In this document: in pieces, positions 54,651 to 64,000 of the stretch
Position numbering within the stretch: the first letter of the stretch is position 1
Layout of the letters: each line of letters opens with the position of its first letter
Origin: G965216745 sp965216745
GTDB lineage: Bacteria > Pseudomonadota > Alphaproteobacteria > Rickettsiales > Anaplasmataceae
Assembly (NCBI GenBank): GCA_965216745.1
Contig: OZ244191.1
Span: forward strand, 930,001 to 994,000
Length of the DNA: 64,000 nucleotides
Reading direction: 5' to 3'
Translations under genes and position numbers: made by a program
The notes under the pieces: generated by a model
The model's input: the letters and a program-made list of their open reading frames with translations, nothing else
Database searches by the model: none
Told to the model about the DNA's origin: nothing

Positions 54651-55364
54651 CCTTTACGTAGGAAATGAATTTTTATACAAATAGAATTTAGAAAATGAGT
54701 ATGCATCAATAATTATGCATCAAAAAGATATAGAAGGTGGAATAGAAAAATATCTATACGACGCTTACGAAATGAAACAAGAAACCATAGAAGCAGAAAA
54801 AATGCCGCCCTAATAATTTTTGTAAAAAGTTGATACAGAGTCTCGCAACTCAACAAAAAAAATCAAAAGAAAATAATATTCTCAATAAAACCAAAGTAAA
54901 TATTACAACAAAGAGTTGTTTAAGTATATTAAGCCATATACAAAAATTTCTGATTTAATACGTATTTAATAAGTATAGTAGTAAATCAAATTCAAATATA
55001 TGCAACTTTATTTACTTCAAAAGCAAAACGAAAAAATCGAATGATTCATTTTTGATATAAAACCAATACATAATTAATTTAAGTAAAAATAATTTTATAA
55101 AAAAATAACCACCCCAAGCAACATAACCTAAAATATCACTTACATGTATAACTATAATAGTATAAAACCAACAAATGTATGAAGCAAAAAAGCTATTTTA
55201 AGATTAAGCAAGCAAAATCCATAGAAATAGTATTTTATATATAGACTAAATTAAACTTTTTGTACAAAAAATGATTAGACGGTATTATTAAACAGATAAA
55301 AATAATTATGATAAAATCCACCAAATCAATAATAAGTACACATGATATTAATTGGTAAATATAA
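54651..55364. other. Remnant-bearing region before the 1390-residue gene
   Basis: About 700 bases. Near 54630-54813 a forward frame reads LEHLSSLIDLYVGNEFLYK, a stop, NLENEYASIIMHQKDIEGG and EKYLYDAYEMKQETIEAEKM to a stop at 54811, so this is probably more of a decayed gene. From 54814 to 55364 nothing coding is seen; it must hold the promoter of the next gene. Confidence 0.4.
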
Positions 55365-58300
55365 ATGTTTAAAAGAAAAAATAATAGCTACAATCCCATA
55401 CAAGATGACACTCCTGTAAAAAGTGAAAGTGAAAGTGAAAGAAATAGAAGTACTTCTGTAACAACAAAACATAAAAAATCCAAGAAAAAGCAAAGAAATA
55501 GAAAAATTTCTGATGGATCATCTGTTCGCAGTATATCATCTGTTCGCAGTATATTTACAAGTAGTAGTAAAAAACCAATTTCAAATGCTAACTCCAATAG
55601 TAGCATTAATGATTCAATTCACAATAAATCTATATTTAGTGATCGTTCCTCAAGATCGAATCGTGGACGTAAGTTCTTTCCTGACAGACAACATAACCCA
55701 GCTAATGATCATAGTAGTGAAAACAATATTGATAAAACAAATTTCATAACTAAATTAATTCCTAGAATTAAATCAATTAGTTCAGAAACAATAGCAGAAT
55801 TAATTAAACCTGAAAATGATTTCTCCGAAACAGTGATTTTTGTTCTAAACATTTTAGGATCAGAATTAGCAGATGATTTTTGTTTTCATCTTTTAGGAGA
55901 AAAATACTCTAAAAAACATATTATTCCTGAAAAAAAGCTTGCAGACGGAATACCATATATTTTCTACTTTATTGATGATAATTTTCAAGGTGTATATAAA
56001 ATATCAATAATACGTCCTAAAGATGATCATGAAATTTCTAAAAATAACCAAAAAGCTGCTTCTGCCACAAAAGATCAAGATAAGAAAATTCGATCCTTTG
56101 TTGCTTGTGCCATGAAAGATAAAATTCAAGTTATGAAAAAATTCTGTATATACAAGGAAAATACACTTACATTTCTTTATATCCAGAAATCTCAAACAAG
56201 ACAAAAATATGATCAATCTCAATGGTTTGAAATTGGAAAAGAAAATCCAAATATTGTAAGAGCAATAGCAAACTTATTAAAGTTAGAAAGCAAACCTTCA
56301 AAAAACCATGACGCATTATTTTCAGAAGATTCAGAAATCCAAGATTTAGTACTAAATTTTGCACATAGAATCAACACAGAATTCACAAAAAAAACCTCTT
56401 CAGAAAACGAAAATAACAACTTTAGATATATCAATGAAAGCACAGAAAATAAAGCACATTATGTTGAACCATCTGATATTACAAAATGTATCACAAGCTC
56501 AAAGAAAGAAGAAAATTTTAAACCTTCTATACGAAGGTCAAAACATGTTAATAAAATATCAAAAACTGTTTATGAAAACAAACAAACAACTTATGGTAAT
56601 GAAAACAAACAAACAACTTATGGTAATGAAAATAAAACAACTGAATATGGCACTTCTGAATCTATCAATAAAGATAACGTTTATCAAGTTGTCAATGAAG
56701 AAATAGAAAAAACAAAATTGTATGTTAAACTAAATGATAATCCAGAATGTAGCAAAAATTTAATAGAAAAAGAAGTTCATAACACACAATTTGTAAAATC
56801 AGGAGAACAAACAAATCAATCAACACATGCAGTTAATCTAAAAGTAAGCTCGTGTGAATATGAAAAAACGAATGAATATGAAGAAATTGATGTATATGGA
56901 TCTGTAATTGATGATGAAACTGATTCTACTCAATTATCTAATTATGCAACGAACATAAAAAGCTCTCAAGAAGGGGGAAAAAAAGATGACAATTATATAT
57001 CTTCAAATCAAAAATCAAATGGTTTTCAAAAAATTGAGCAAGAAGAAAATGAAATTGTTAGAGAGAATATTTTTAATTCCAATACAGTAACAAATTTTGA
57101 TACCACACAAGGTAATTTGGGTTTAAATATAGAACAAGATTATATGGACCACCATAACATAGAAGAAAGCAAATACATTGATATGAATGGATATGAAACA
57201 TCATTCACAGAAAAAAGAAATAAATCTAGTATAAAAAGTGAATCATCATCTGATTCTTTATCAAAGATAGAAAAATCAAATGATGATGATCATGAAAATC
57301 AAGAAAAAACAACCGGAGATGAAATGATTAAAACAATTAAAACAATTAAGACATTTAGAAGTAGTCTTTCTTCACTAAATAGTAGTGGAAAGGGTGATGA
57401 AACTAAAAATAAAAATCCACAAGATATTATAATCAGAAATTATGAAAAATATCATGAAAGTTCAAATCATGATGAACAAAAGGAAATTGGAACACACGAA
57501 AAATTGACTTTGATTTCTACTCTTTTAAACTCTGAGCTTGCCCCTAATACTTTTGAAATAAAAAAGATACAAAATAATGAAGAGAAATTCAATATAGAGA
57601 TAAAGACAGGCTCAAATAATCATTACCTTTTACTCTATAAAGAGTATGATGGAGATGTAGATCTATTCAGACTCACTAAAAATTCTTCAAACAGATACAC
57701 TTTATATACCTATATAAAAGAAATAGACAAAAGTATATATTTATATGATAAAAATAAAATCAAAATTAATTATAGAACAAAAAAATATGTTGATAATGAT
57801 AAAGATGTTATAGATGCAACGAAAATACTATTTAATTGGATGAATTTGCGCAAAAATATGTTGAAAAATACAACTAAAATAGATCCTTTTCGAAATTTTG
57901 TAAACTTTGCAATGCAAGAAGAACAAAAAAAAACACCTTTGTCAGATATTCATAGAGATGTAGGAAAAGTTGATGAAAAATCAAAAATAATTCCCCCTAG
58001 AATTCAACAATCATTTTCTAAAGAAGCAGTTGAACAAAAGACAAGTACTTTTGAAAGTACTTCAGAATTAATTTCTCATGCAAGCGTATCAGAAATTGAT
58101 TTTCGATCACACTCACCACAAATATTCACTTCTGTTGAAAGTAAACCAACAATAATTCAATCTCCTATTCAAATACAAAAAAAACCAATTACTACTGATA
58201 TATCAGGAGTAAATGAAGATACAATACATCGAACAAATAGAAAAAATACACAAACTTCAGAATTACAAATTAATCAAATAGAGGAACATACAGGGTCAAG

Positions 58301-59537
58301 AGTTCAATTTCCTAAAAAATTGTATTGTTCTGAAGAAGCAAAAAACAACCATGAATTTGAGCAAACACCAATTTCGCGAAAAAATACACAAAAAAAACAT
58401 GAGGATGAAAGTGATTCATCAAAAGAACAAGAATCAATAATTGAAGATATAAAATTAATTCCAGAAGAAGATTTTAGAAGAAATCAAACATCTCAACAAA
58501 AAAAAACTAATAGTGAACCTAATAAAAATATAGCTATGACAAAAACACATAGAAGTGATTTATCATCATTGACACAATTAGGATCAACTGTTCAAAATAA
58601 AGGATCAAGTGTTCAAAATAAAGGATCAAGTGTTCAAAATAAAGGATCAAGTGTTCAAAATAAAGGATCAAGTGTTCAAAATAAAGGATCAAGTGTTCAA
58701 AATAAAGGATCAACTATTCAAAATAAAGGATCAACTATTCAAAATAAAGGATCAACTATTCAAAATAAAGGATCAACTGTTCAAAATAAAGAAACAACTA
58801 TTCAAAATAAAGAAACAACTGTTCAAAATAAAGAAACAACTATTCAAAATAAAGAAACAACTATTCAAAATAAAGAAACAACGCAATCTTCAAGTAAATA
58901 TTCATCTTATAGAAAGTTGCTTATAGCTAGAATAGTTGCCAACCTTGTCATTCTTGCAGCGTTTGTTCTAATCAAAATTATTGCAAATTTAACAAAAAAA
59001 GCCCCACTGTTATTATTGATTGAATCAAAAACAGCAATAGCAATCACTGTTGCATTAGTTATAACCAATATAGCGATATCAATAGCAAATATCTGGACTT
59101 TGAAAAAAAACTCTCCAGATGAATCATACATATCAGATAATACAAATGAAGAAAAACTGATCACAAATGAATCCATAGAAACACAAAAAGATAAAACAAA
59201 GAAACAAAATTCTATACGAATAAGTATTCATTGCGTAGGTATAACGGTAAGTTTTGTATCACTTCTTATAAATCCCAACATTGTCATTCCAATCATTACT
59301 ATTATCTTCAAAAACTTCGAACCAACTATAATTAAACCTTTTGTTGGAATATTTATAACTGTCACATTTTGTCTATTGAATATATTAACTTCAGCTTTGG
59401 ATCTTATAGTCATTAATCATAAAGAAAACAAAGAAGATAATCAAGATGAATATGTAAATGCATATAGAACACCAGAAACGGCGATGGAAAAAAACGTTTC
59501 AGAAAAAGTAGATCCAAAAGAGGAGATCTTTATATAA
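55365..59537 (+). CDS. 1390-residue repeat protein with C-terminal membrane helices
   Basis: Unrecognised. Residues 1-125 are disordered and Ser/Arg/Lys-rich, with small repeats (SESESE, SVRSIS twice). Residues about 126-335 and 707-870 look like two related globular domains (LxxxLxSELAxxxF opening, Tyr/Ile-rich strands, an NFA closing). Between and after them lie Asn/Lys/Glu/Ser-rich linkers with KQTTYGNEN repeats (about 403-425). Residues 1073-1170 hold 14 copies of a seven-residue unit. Four membrane helices follow (about 1186-1210, 1223-1245, 1287-1316, 1326-1351) in two pairs, then an acidic tail. There is no signal peptide. It could be an effector that inserts in a host-derived membrane; this is inference. 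Confidence 0.78.
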   Translation: MFKRKNNSYNPIQDDTPVKSESESERNRSTSVTTKHKKSKKKQRNRKISDGSSVRSISSVRSIFTSSSKKPISNANSNSSINDSIHNKSIFSDRSSRSNRGRKFFPDRQHNPANDHSSENNIDKTNFITKLIPRIKSISSETIAELIKPENDFSETVIFVLNILGSELADDFCFHLLGEKYSKKHIIPEKKLADGIPYIFYFIDDNFQGVYKISIIRPKDDHEISKNNQKAASATKDQDKKIRSFVACAMKDKIQVMKKFCIYKENTLTFLYIQKSQTRQKYDQSQWFEIGKENPNIVRAIANLLKLESKPSKNHDALFSEDSEIQDLVLNFAHRINTEFTKKTSSENENNNFRYINESTENKAHYVEPSDITKCITSSKKEENFKPSIRRSKHVNKISKTVYENKQTTYGNENKQTTYGNENKTTEYGTSESINKDNVYQVVNEEIEKTKLYVKLNDNPECSKNLIEKEVHNTQFVKSGEQTNQSTHAVNLKVSSCEYEKTNEYEEIDVYGSVIDDETDSTQLSNYATNIKSSQEGGKKDDNYISSNQKSNGFQKIEQEENEIVRENIFNSNTVTNFDTTQGNLGLNIEQDYMDHHNIEESKYIDMNGYETSFTEKRNKSSIKSESSSDSLSKIEKSNDDDHENQEKTTGDEMIKTIKTIKTFRSSLSSLNSSGKGDETKNKNPQDIIIRNYEKYHESSNHDEQKEIGTHEKLTLISTLLNSELAPNTFEIKKIQNNEEKFNIEIKTGSNNHYLLLYKEYDGDVDLFRLTKNSSNRYTLYTYIKEIDKSIYLYDKNKIKINYRTKKYVDNDKDVIDATKILFNWMNLRKNMLKNTTKIDPFRNFVNFAMQEEQKKTPLSDIHRDVGKVDEKSKIIPPRIQQSFSKEAVEQKTSTFESTSELISHASVSEIDFRSHSPQIFTSVESKPTIIQSPIQIQKKPITTDISGVNEDTIHRTNRKNTQTSELQINQIEEHTGSRVQFPKKLYCSEEAKNNHEFEQTPISRKNTQKKHEDESDSSKEQESIIEDIKLIPEEDFRRNQTSQQKKTNSEPNKNIAMTKTHRSDLSSLTQLGSTVQNKGSSVQNKGSSVQNKGSSVQNKGSSVQNKGSSVQNKGSTIQNKGSTIQNKGSTIQNKGSTVQNKETTIQNKETTVQNKETTIQNKETTIQNKETTQSSSKYSSYRKLLIARIVANLVILAAFVLIKIIANLTKKAPLLLLIESKTAIAITVALVITNIAISIANIWTLKKNSPDESYISDNTNEEKLITNESIETQKDKTKKQNSIRISIHCVGITVSFVSLLINPNIVIPIITIIFKNFEPTIIKPFVGIFITVTFCLLNILTSALDLIVINHKENKEDNQDEYVNAYRTPETAMEKNVSEKVDPKEEIFI
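58581..58874 (+). repeat. Fourteen 21-bp coding repeats (GSSVQNK/ETTIQNK)
   Basis: Fourteen contiguous 21-bp units (consensus ggatcaagtgttcaaaataaa) encode GSTVQNK, five GSSVQNK, three GSTIQNK, GSTVQNK, then four ETT(I/V)QNK; a fifteenth partial unit ETT follows. Five neighbouring copies are identical at DNA level, which indicates recent expansion. All multiples of three, so copy changes keep the frame. Confidence 0.95.
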
Positions 59538-59609
59538 GATCAATTATAACAATAAGCACAAAGGCATGAAGTAAAGACAGTAATAAAAGTGGAAATTTAT
59601 CCAGATAAG

Positions 59610-60212
59610 TCAAATCTTATTATTAAAAGAAGAGCATATTTTGTCAATTTGATGATAAGCAGAAGATATTTTTTCTTCTTTATTAAAATTAATCTGACCC
59701 AAATCTATGATCTCAACGTCTTTAACGCCTAAAAAATTAAGAAAATATATCATCCATGATGTGGCAAAATCATTTTTATCACCAATCTTTATGCCTCCCG
59801 ATGATACTACTAAATAAGCCTTTTTATTCTTCAGTAATCCAACAGGGCCAGAATCTGTATATTTAAAAGTAATTCTTGCGCGAGCAACAAAATCCGCCCA
59901 AGCTTTCAGAATAGCTGGTACTCCAAAATTATAAATTGGAAAAGCTATAACATAGTAATCAGCATCAAAAAGCTCTTTTATTAGTTGATCAGATATTTGC
60001 AATAATTTTTTTTGATCTACAGTTCTTGATTCTTCAGAAGAAAATATACTTTCAATTATTTTTTGGTTCATGAACGAAATTTTAGTATCAATTAAAATAC
60101 GATCTATAACATCACCAAAACCAGCTCTACTCATAGAATGTGAAAGCTTATTAGACACCTCTTTAGAAACCGATTTTTGAGTATTAGAACTAGCGTCTAT
60201 TCTTAGAATCAT
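59610..60212 (-). CDS. azoR: FMN-dependent NADH-azoreductase AzoR
   Basis: Flavodoxin-fold quinone/azo reductase, 200 residues. Family wording: ILRIDASSNTQKSVSKEV at the start (FMN phosphate site), YYVIAFPIYNFGVPAILKAW, DFVARARITFKYTDSGPVG and KKAYLVVSSGG. It reduces quinones with NADH, probably as protection against electrophiles and oxidants. ATG at 60212. It is on the same strand as mnmG but 110 bases apart. Confidence 0.92.
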   Translation of the reverse strand: MILRIDASSNTQKSVSKEVSNKLSHSMSRAGFGDVIDRILIDTKISFMNQKIIESIFSSEESRTVDQKKLLQISDQLIKELFDADYYVIAFPIYNFGVPAILKAWADFVARARITFKYTDSGPVGLLKNKKAYLVVSSGGIKIGDKNDFATSWMIYFLNFLGVKDVEIIDLGQINFNKEEKISSAYHQIDKICSSFNNKI

Positions 60213-60325
60213 ATAAATAGCTCACAAAAAATATAAAGAATAAAGATAAACATACTATAAGAACATCTAAGAAACAAGTTGTCTATATCTTATTGGGAAC
60301 ATGATTTATTCAAAACATAGATAGA

Positions 60326-62170
60326 TCAACTAGAAGATCTTATGTATATCATAACACATATAATTGCCGCTGGTGTAATGCCAGGAATTCTTCTTGCAGC
60401 ACCTATAGTAATAGGTTGAACTAAAGATAATTTTTCTTTAGTTTCATTGGATAAACCAGGAATTGTTAAATAATCAATGCTTTTTGGTATCTTCATTGAT
60501 TCTTCTTTTTTAAACATTTTAATGTCTTCGTTTTGACGCACTAAATAAGGTTTATATTTGGCATCTATAGCAACCTGTTCCCACACATCCGAATTGAAAT
60601 TGGGTATATCTGGGAATATCTTAGATATAAGATCAATATTTATTTCAGGGTTAGAAATTAAATCAATTGCACTTCGCTTTACTCCGTCTTGTGCGATATT
60701 AATACCGTAAGACTTAAGCTCTCTTGGATATATGTAGGATTGACTCAATTTCTTGTTTAAAATACTTATTTCATTATTTTTTTTACGAAAAATATCAATT
60801 CTGGACTTTGACACCAAACCTAATTTATATCCTATTTCTGTTAATCTTCTATCTGCATTATCAGACCTAATACTAAGACGATATTCAGATCTAGAAGTAA
60901 AAAGCCTGTAAGGCTCGCCTGAATTTCCAGAGTGCACTAAATCATCAATCATCACTCCTATATAGGAAGTTGAACGATCTAAAGTAAAATCCAAATTTGG
61001 ATCTGCAGCATTAACACCAGCAACAAGACCCTGACCTGCAGCCTCTTCATATCCGGTTGTGCCATTGATTTGCCCAGCTAAATACAAACCTTTTATTTTT
61101 TTTGTTTCTAATGTTGGATATAACTGTACTGGATCTACATAGTCATACTCCACAGCATAACCATATTGCACTATCTTGGAATTTTCTAAACCGGGTATTG
61201 ATCTAACAAAACAATCTTGTACTTTATAGCTCATGGATGTAGATATACCATTAGGATAAACCAAATTGCTATTAATTCCTTCGGGTTCAAGAAATATTTG
61301 ATGACTGTCTTTTTCGGGAAATTTAATAACTTTATCTTCTATAGAAGGACAATACCTTGGACCTTTACTTTGAATAAAAGACATTGCAGAATTCATCATA
61401 TTACTTGATATAATATCGTGCGTCTCTTTAGTTGTTCTAGTTACATAGCATGGTACTTGTTTTATATTTACAGATTCATTCAAGTATGAAAACCTTCGTG
61501 GTACATCATCTCCCATCTGTTTTTCGGTTTTCGAAAAATCAATAGAATTAATATCTAGTCTAGGAGGAGTTCCAGTTTTTAATCTTCCAGTTAATATGCC
61601 ATGATTTTGTAAAAATTCCGAAATACCTACACTACTATTTTCTCCAAATCTACCTCCTGATAGAGACTTCGATCCTATATGGATTTTACCATTCAAAAAA
61701 GTACCAGTTGTCAATACAACGCTTTTACATTTGATGACTTCATTGTTTAATAATATCACTCCATTGATAGTTGCTTGAGAAATCAATAGACTGATCACTT
61801 TATTTTGAAAAATGGTAATGTTTGTAGATTTTTTTATAAGAGACAACATGGAAAATCTATACAAGTCCCTATCTATTTGAGCTCTAGGTCCCCAAACTGC
61901 AGCACCTTTGCTGGAGTTAAGCATTTTGCTGTGAATTGTAGATGAATCAGCGGAAGCGCCCATTAGACCCCCAAGTGCATCTATTTCTCGAACAACAGTT
62001 CCTTTTGCAATCCCTCCTATTGCGGGGTTACATGACATTATGCCTATATTTTTTTGATCTGGTGTGACAATAGCCACTTTAGCTCCCAAACTAGAAGCAG
62101 ATTGCGCGGCTTCACATCCAGCATGACCACCGCCTATTATCACCACATCATATACATGGAAATTTTTCAT
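60326..62170 (-). CDS. mnmG: tRNA uridine-5-carboxymethylaminomethyl modification enzyme MnmG
   Basis: With MnmE it modifies U34 of several tRNAs, stabilising reading of A/G-ending codons. 614 residues, FAD enzyme. Dinucleotide motif DVVIIGGGHAGCEAA, ACNPAIGG-type SCNPAIGGIAKGTVV, family signature GRLKTGTPPRL and GQINGTTGYEEAAGQG, C-terminal RRIPGITPAAI that binds MnmE. ATG at 62170. rsmG (gidB) and parA, usual neighbours, are absent. Confidence 0.96.
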   Translation of the reverse strand: MKNFHVYDVVIIGGGHAGCEAAQSASSLGAKVAIVTPDQKNIGIMSCNPAIGGIAKGTVVREIDALGGLMGASADSSTIHSKMLNSSKGAAVWGPRAQIDRDLYRFSMLSLIKKSTNITIFQNKVISLLISQATINGVILLNNEVIKCKSVVLTTGTFLNGKIHIGSKSLSGGRFGENSSVGISEFLQNHGILTGRLKTGTPPRLDINSIDFSKTEKQMGDDVPRRFSYLNESVNIKQVPCYVTRTTKETHDIISSNMMNSAMSFIQSKGPRYCPSIEDKVIKFPEKDSHQIFLEPEGINSNLVYPNGISTSMSYKVQDCFVRSIPGLENSKIVQYGYAVEYDYVDPVQLYPTLETKKIKGLYLAGQINGTTGYEEAAGQGLVAGVNAADPNLDFTLDRSTSYIGVMIDDLVHSGNSGEPYRLFTSRSEYRLSIRSDNADRRLTEIGYKLGLVSKSRIDIFRKKNNEISILNKKLSQSYIYPRELKSYGINIAQDGVKRSAIDLISNPEINIDLISKIFPDIPNFNSDVWEQVAIDAKYKPYLVRQNEDIKMFKKEESMKIPKSIDYLTIPGLSNETKEKLSLVQPITIGAARRIPGITPAAIICVMIYIRSSS

Positions 62171-62503
62171 AATTTCTTAACTTTCGTTCTTGCAAATCAA
62201 TAAAACTATATAACAACACTCTATTAAATGCGATATGGAAATCATTGATAGTAGAAATGCGTGAACACAAACTATAACTTAAACAACAATTATAAAACAA
62301 TTGATCTAAAATCAAAACACACAAAAACATAAAAAAACATCATTATAATACAATGCAAATATATTATATATCAAAATAAAAAAATAGATTATTAAAACAA
62401 AAAATCAACACTTGTTGACTTTTAACATAATCAATAATATGGTCAATAATGATTTTACTTGTAAAGAATATATTCAAATGATAAAATCCTGGACGTATGA
62501 ATT
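62171..62503. other. Divergent intergenic region mnmG/hflK
   Basis: About 330 AT-rich bases holding the two outward promoters. I see no gene, tRNA or strong hairpin. Confidence 0.4.
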
Positions 62504-63565
62504 ATGACCAATTTTAATGACCCTTGGGGTAAAGGATTTAATTCAAACAATGGTAACGGACCAAATCATGATTTTGAGTCTTTAAAAAACCTTTTAAAGA
62601 AAATCTTAAAAGGCGGAAACCCAAAAGTTTTTTTCATTATTCCCGTAATATTTTTTTGCGCTTGGATGTTATCAGGATTTTATATGGTGAATCCAGAACA
62701 GCAAGGAGTTGAACTTATATTTGGTAAATACACACAAATAACTGATTCGGGTCTTAACTATAATTTGCCCTACCCGGTAGGTGAAGTTAATAAACTGAAT
62801 GTAACTTCTATAAACAAAGAAGAAATTGGTTTAAAGCTAGATTCAAATGGAAGAAGTCAAAGAAAAAACCAAAATTCCACAGAAAAAAGTGAAGGGGTAA
62901 TACTGACAGGAGACGAAAATATAATTAACGTTAATTTCGAAGTCATGTGGAAAATATATGACCCATATAAATATCTTTACAGCGTAAGGGAAGATAGAAA
63001 AGGAAAAACAATAAAAAGTGCAGCAGAAAGTGCAGCAAGAGAAAGCATAGGTTTAAATTCAATTGGTTTCATACTCAGCGGAAACGGAAGGTCTAAAATA
63101 TCCAGTGAAATATTTGACTTACTCCAACACACTTTAGATTCATATGACATGGGTGTAAAAGTTGTTTCAATACAACTCAAAAAGATAGACCCTCCAGAAA
63201 AGGTTATATCTTCGTTTCGAGACGTCCAAAGCGCACGAGCTGATAGAGAGGTTGAGATAAACAAAGCTCAATCATATCAAAATGATATAATGCCAAGAGC
63301 CAGGGGTGAGGCTCAAAAAATATTAAGGGAAGCTGAAGCTTATAAGCATCAAGTTCTAGAAAAAGCAATTGGAGATTCTAGTAGATTTATCTATATATTA
63401 GAACAATACAAAAAAGCTCCATCACTAATGAAGAAAAAGATGTATTTAGAGCATATGGAAGAAATTTTAGCTCCTATGGATAAGATTATTTTTGATAACA
63501 ATAATGGCAACCTCTTAGGCCATTTTCCAGTTTATGATTCATCGGTAAACAAGTATGGTAAGTAA
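62504..63565 (+). CDS. hflK: FtsH protease regulator HflK
   Basis: SPFH/prohibitin-type membrane protein that forms a large cage with HflC around the FtsH protease. 353 residues. N-terminal Gly/Asn-rich tail (DPWGKGFNSNNGNG), one membrane helix (about 43-64), SPFH domain with VNPEQQGVELIFGKYTQ, NVNFEVMWKIYDPYKYL and a coiled-coil with ARADREVEINKAQSYQND and RGEAQKILREAEAYK. It overlaps hflC by 11 bases. Confidence 0.95.
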   Translation: MTNFNDPWGKGFNSNNGNGPNHDFESLKNLLKKILKGGNPKVFFIIPVIFFCAWMLSGFYMVNPEQQGVELIFGKYTQITDSGLNYNLPYPVGEVNKLNVTSINKEEIGLKLDSNGRSQRKNQNSTEKSEGVILTGDENIINVNFEVMWKIYDPYKYLYSVREDRKGKTIKSAAESAARESIGLNSIGFILSGNGRSKISSEIFDLLQHTLDSYDMGVKVVSIQLKKIDPPEKVISSFRDVQSARADREVEINKAQSYQNDIMPRARGEAQKILREAEAYKHQVLEKAIGDSSRFIYILEQYKKAPSLMKKKMYLEHMEEILAPMDKIIFDNNNGNLLGHFPVYDSSVNKYGK

Positions 63566-64000
63566 AATATTAGCTATATTATTTGCTCTTCTAATATCTG
63601 TATCTACGTCTGTTATTTTCATGGTAGAAGAAGGACATAAAGCAATATTAGTTCAGCTAGGTGAAGTAAAAACTTTAACTCCCCTAAGCCCTGGATTGCA
63701 TTTCAAGTGGCCATTTATAGATAAGGTGGTTCTTATAGACAGTAGAACTCTTGATATAGAATCAGATTCCAGCGAAATAATAGCATCAGATCAAAAACGA
63801 ATAGTTGTTAATTATTATGCAAAATATAAGATAATTGATCCAATTCTATTTTATAAATCTGCAAGAAACGAAACAATTCTTGAAAACAGGTTAAGATCTA
63901 TAGTTGAATCACAAGTTCGTGAAGAAGTTGGTAGAGTTCCATTGACCGCTTTATTAACTGAAGCAAGGTCATCTATAATGGGGAATATAAAACATCAGTC
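63555..64000 (+). CDS. hflC: FtsH protease regulator HflC (5' part)
   Basis: The open frame starts with ATG at 63555 inside hflK and runs off the window, about 148 residues seen. A membrane helix (residues 3-24, KILAILFALLISVSTSVIF) is followed by the SPFH start EEGHKAILVQLGEVK, LSPGLHFKWPFIDKVVLID and SRTLDIESDSSE, then NRLRSIVESQVREEVGRVPL. This is the standard hflK-hflC pair; DegP often follows. Confidence 0.93.
   Translation, partial: MVSKILAILFALLISVSTSVIFMVEEGHKAILVQLGEVKTLTPLSPGLHFKWPFIDKVVLIDSRTLDIESDSSEIIASDQKRIVVNYYAKYKIIDPILFYKSARNETILENRLRSIVESQVREEVGRVPLTALLTEARSSIMGNIKHQ

Noticed and set aside
58581..58874. Repeat array considered as CRISPR
   Set aside because: Units are contiguous without spacers and encode in-frame heptapeptides.
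58609..58926. 105-codon open frame reading FKIKDQV repeats
   Set aside because: It is the +1 frame of the 21-bp repeat array in the 1390-residue gene; its length comes only from the repeat unit lacking stops.

Overview
The window is about 64 kb of very AT-rich DNA. Its genes look like those of an obligately intracellular alphaproteobacterium of the Rickettsiales. The supporting signs are: a split F1 ATP synthase (atpH-atpA on one strand, atpD-atpC elsewhere); scattered pst genes; class I lysyl-tRNA synthetase; TrcR/DUF1013; TolQRA; a short nuoAB unit; a fused TAXI-type TRAP permease; an EcxR-like Cro/C1 regulator; a lone GTA-type NlpC/P60 peptidase; and visible gene decay. Biosynthetic genes (pyrC, a bioC-like gene, decaying argG/argH) and mraY/mltG fit an Anaplasmataceae-like member better than Rickettsia proper. 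The family placement is inference, because no rRNA gene is present.

Layout. 0-5.5 kb: pstC 3' end, dnaN, an Asn/Lys-rich exported protein, a sodium:solute symporter, rlmE and trcR. 5.6-10.6 kb: mutL, then a large coiled-coil protein with 18-bp coding repeats. 10.8-18.8 kb: def, bioC-like, tRNA-Thr(GGT), tilS, ccmA, tolQRA-mltG and lysK. 19-29.7 kb: prfA, TRAP permease-cvpA, atpD-atpC-transaldolase, an XRE regulator, atpH-atpA and an amino-acid binding lipoprotein. 30-33 kb: photolyase and a VanX-like dipeptidase. 33.4-37.7 kb: a block with foreign-looking codon use, holding cydA-cydB plus a 43-residue DUF2474-like subunit, followed by two wrecked genes (a DUF3419/BtaA-like transferase and a haem-oxygenase-fold diiron oxidase). 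37.8-53 kb: SGNH lipoprotein hydrolase, tRNA-Ser(TGA), phosphohexomutase-mraY, coxC, ribF, nuoA-nuoB plus a small unknown, rppH-dciA, pyrC, pstB, an HU-like gene, the NlpC/P60 peptidase, tRNA-Thr(TGT), truncated argG, argH and a metallo-beta-lactamase-fold hydrolase. 53.3-59.5 kb: a pseudogene area followed by a 1390-residue repeat protein ending in four membrane helices. 59.6-64 kb: azoR, mnmG, and hflK-hflC running off the edge.

How it fits together. Respiration is covered by two terminal oxidases (aa3/bo-type subunit III and a bd oxidase), complex I subunits, cytochrome c maturation and ATP synthase. Envelope upkeep involves Tol, MraY, MltG, VanX-like and NlpC/P60 enzymes, which suggests that a (reduced) peptidoglycan is still made and trimmed. 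Nutrient import uses Pst, TRAP, SSS and amino-acid ABC components.

The accessory material most worth attention is (i) the 1390-residue protein, with two related domains, fourteen 21-bp repeats and paired C-terminal membrane helices like an inclusion-membrane protein, next to a decayed gene of similar plan, (ii) the 883-residue coiled-coil repeat protein, and (iii) the codon-atypical cyd/DUF3419/diiron-oxidase block.
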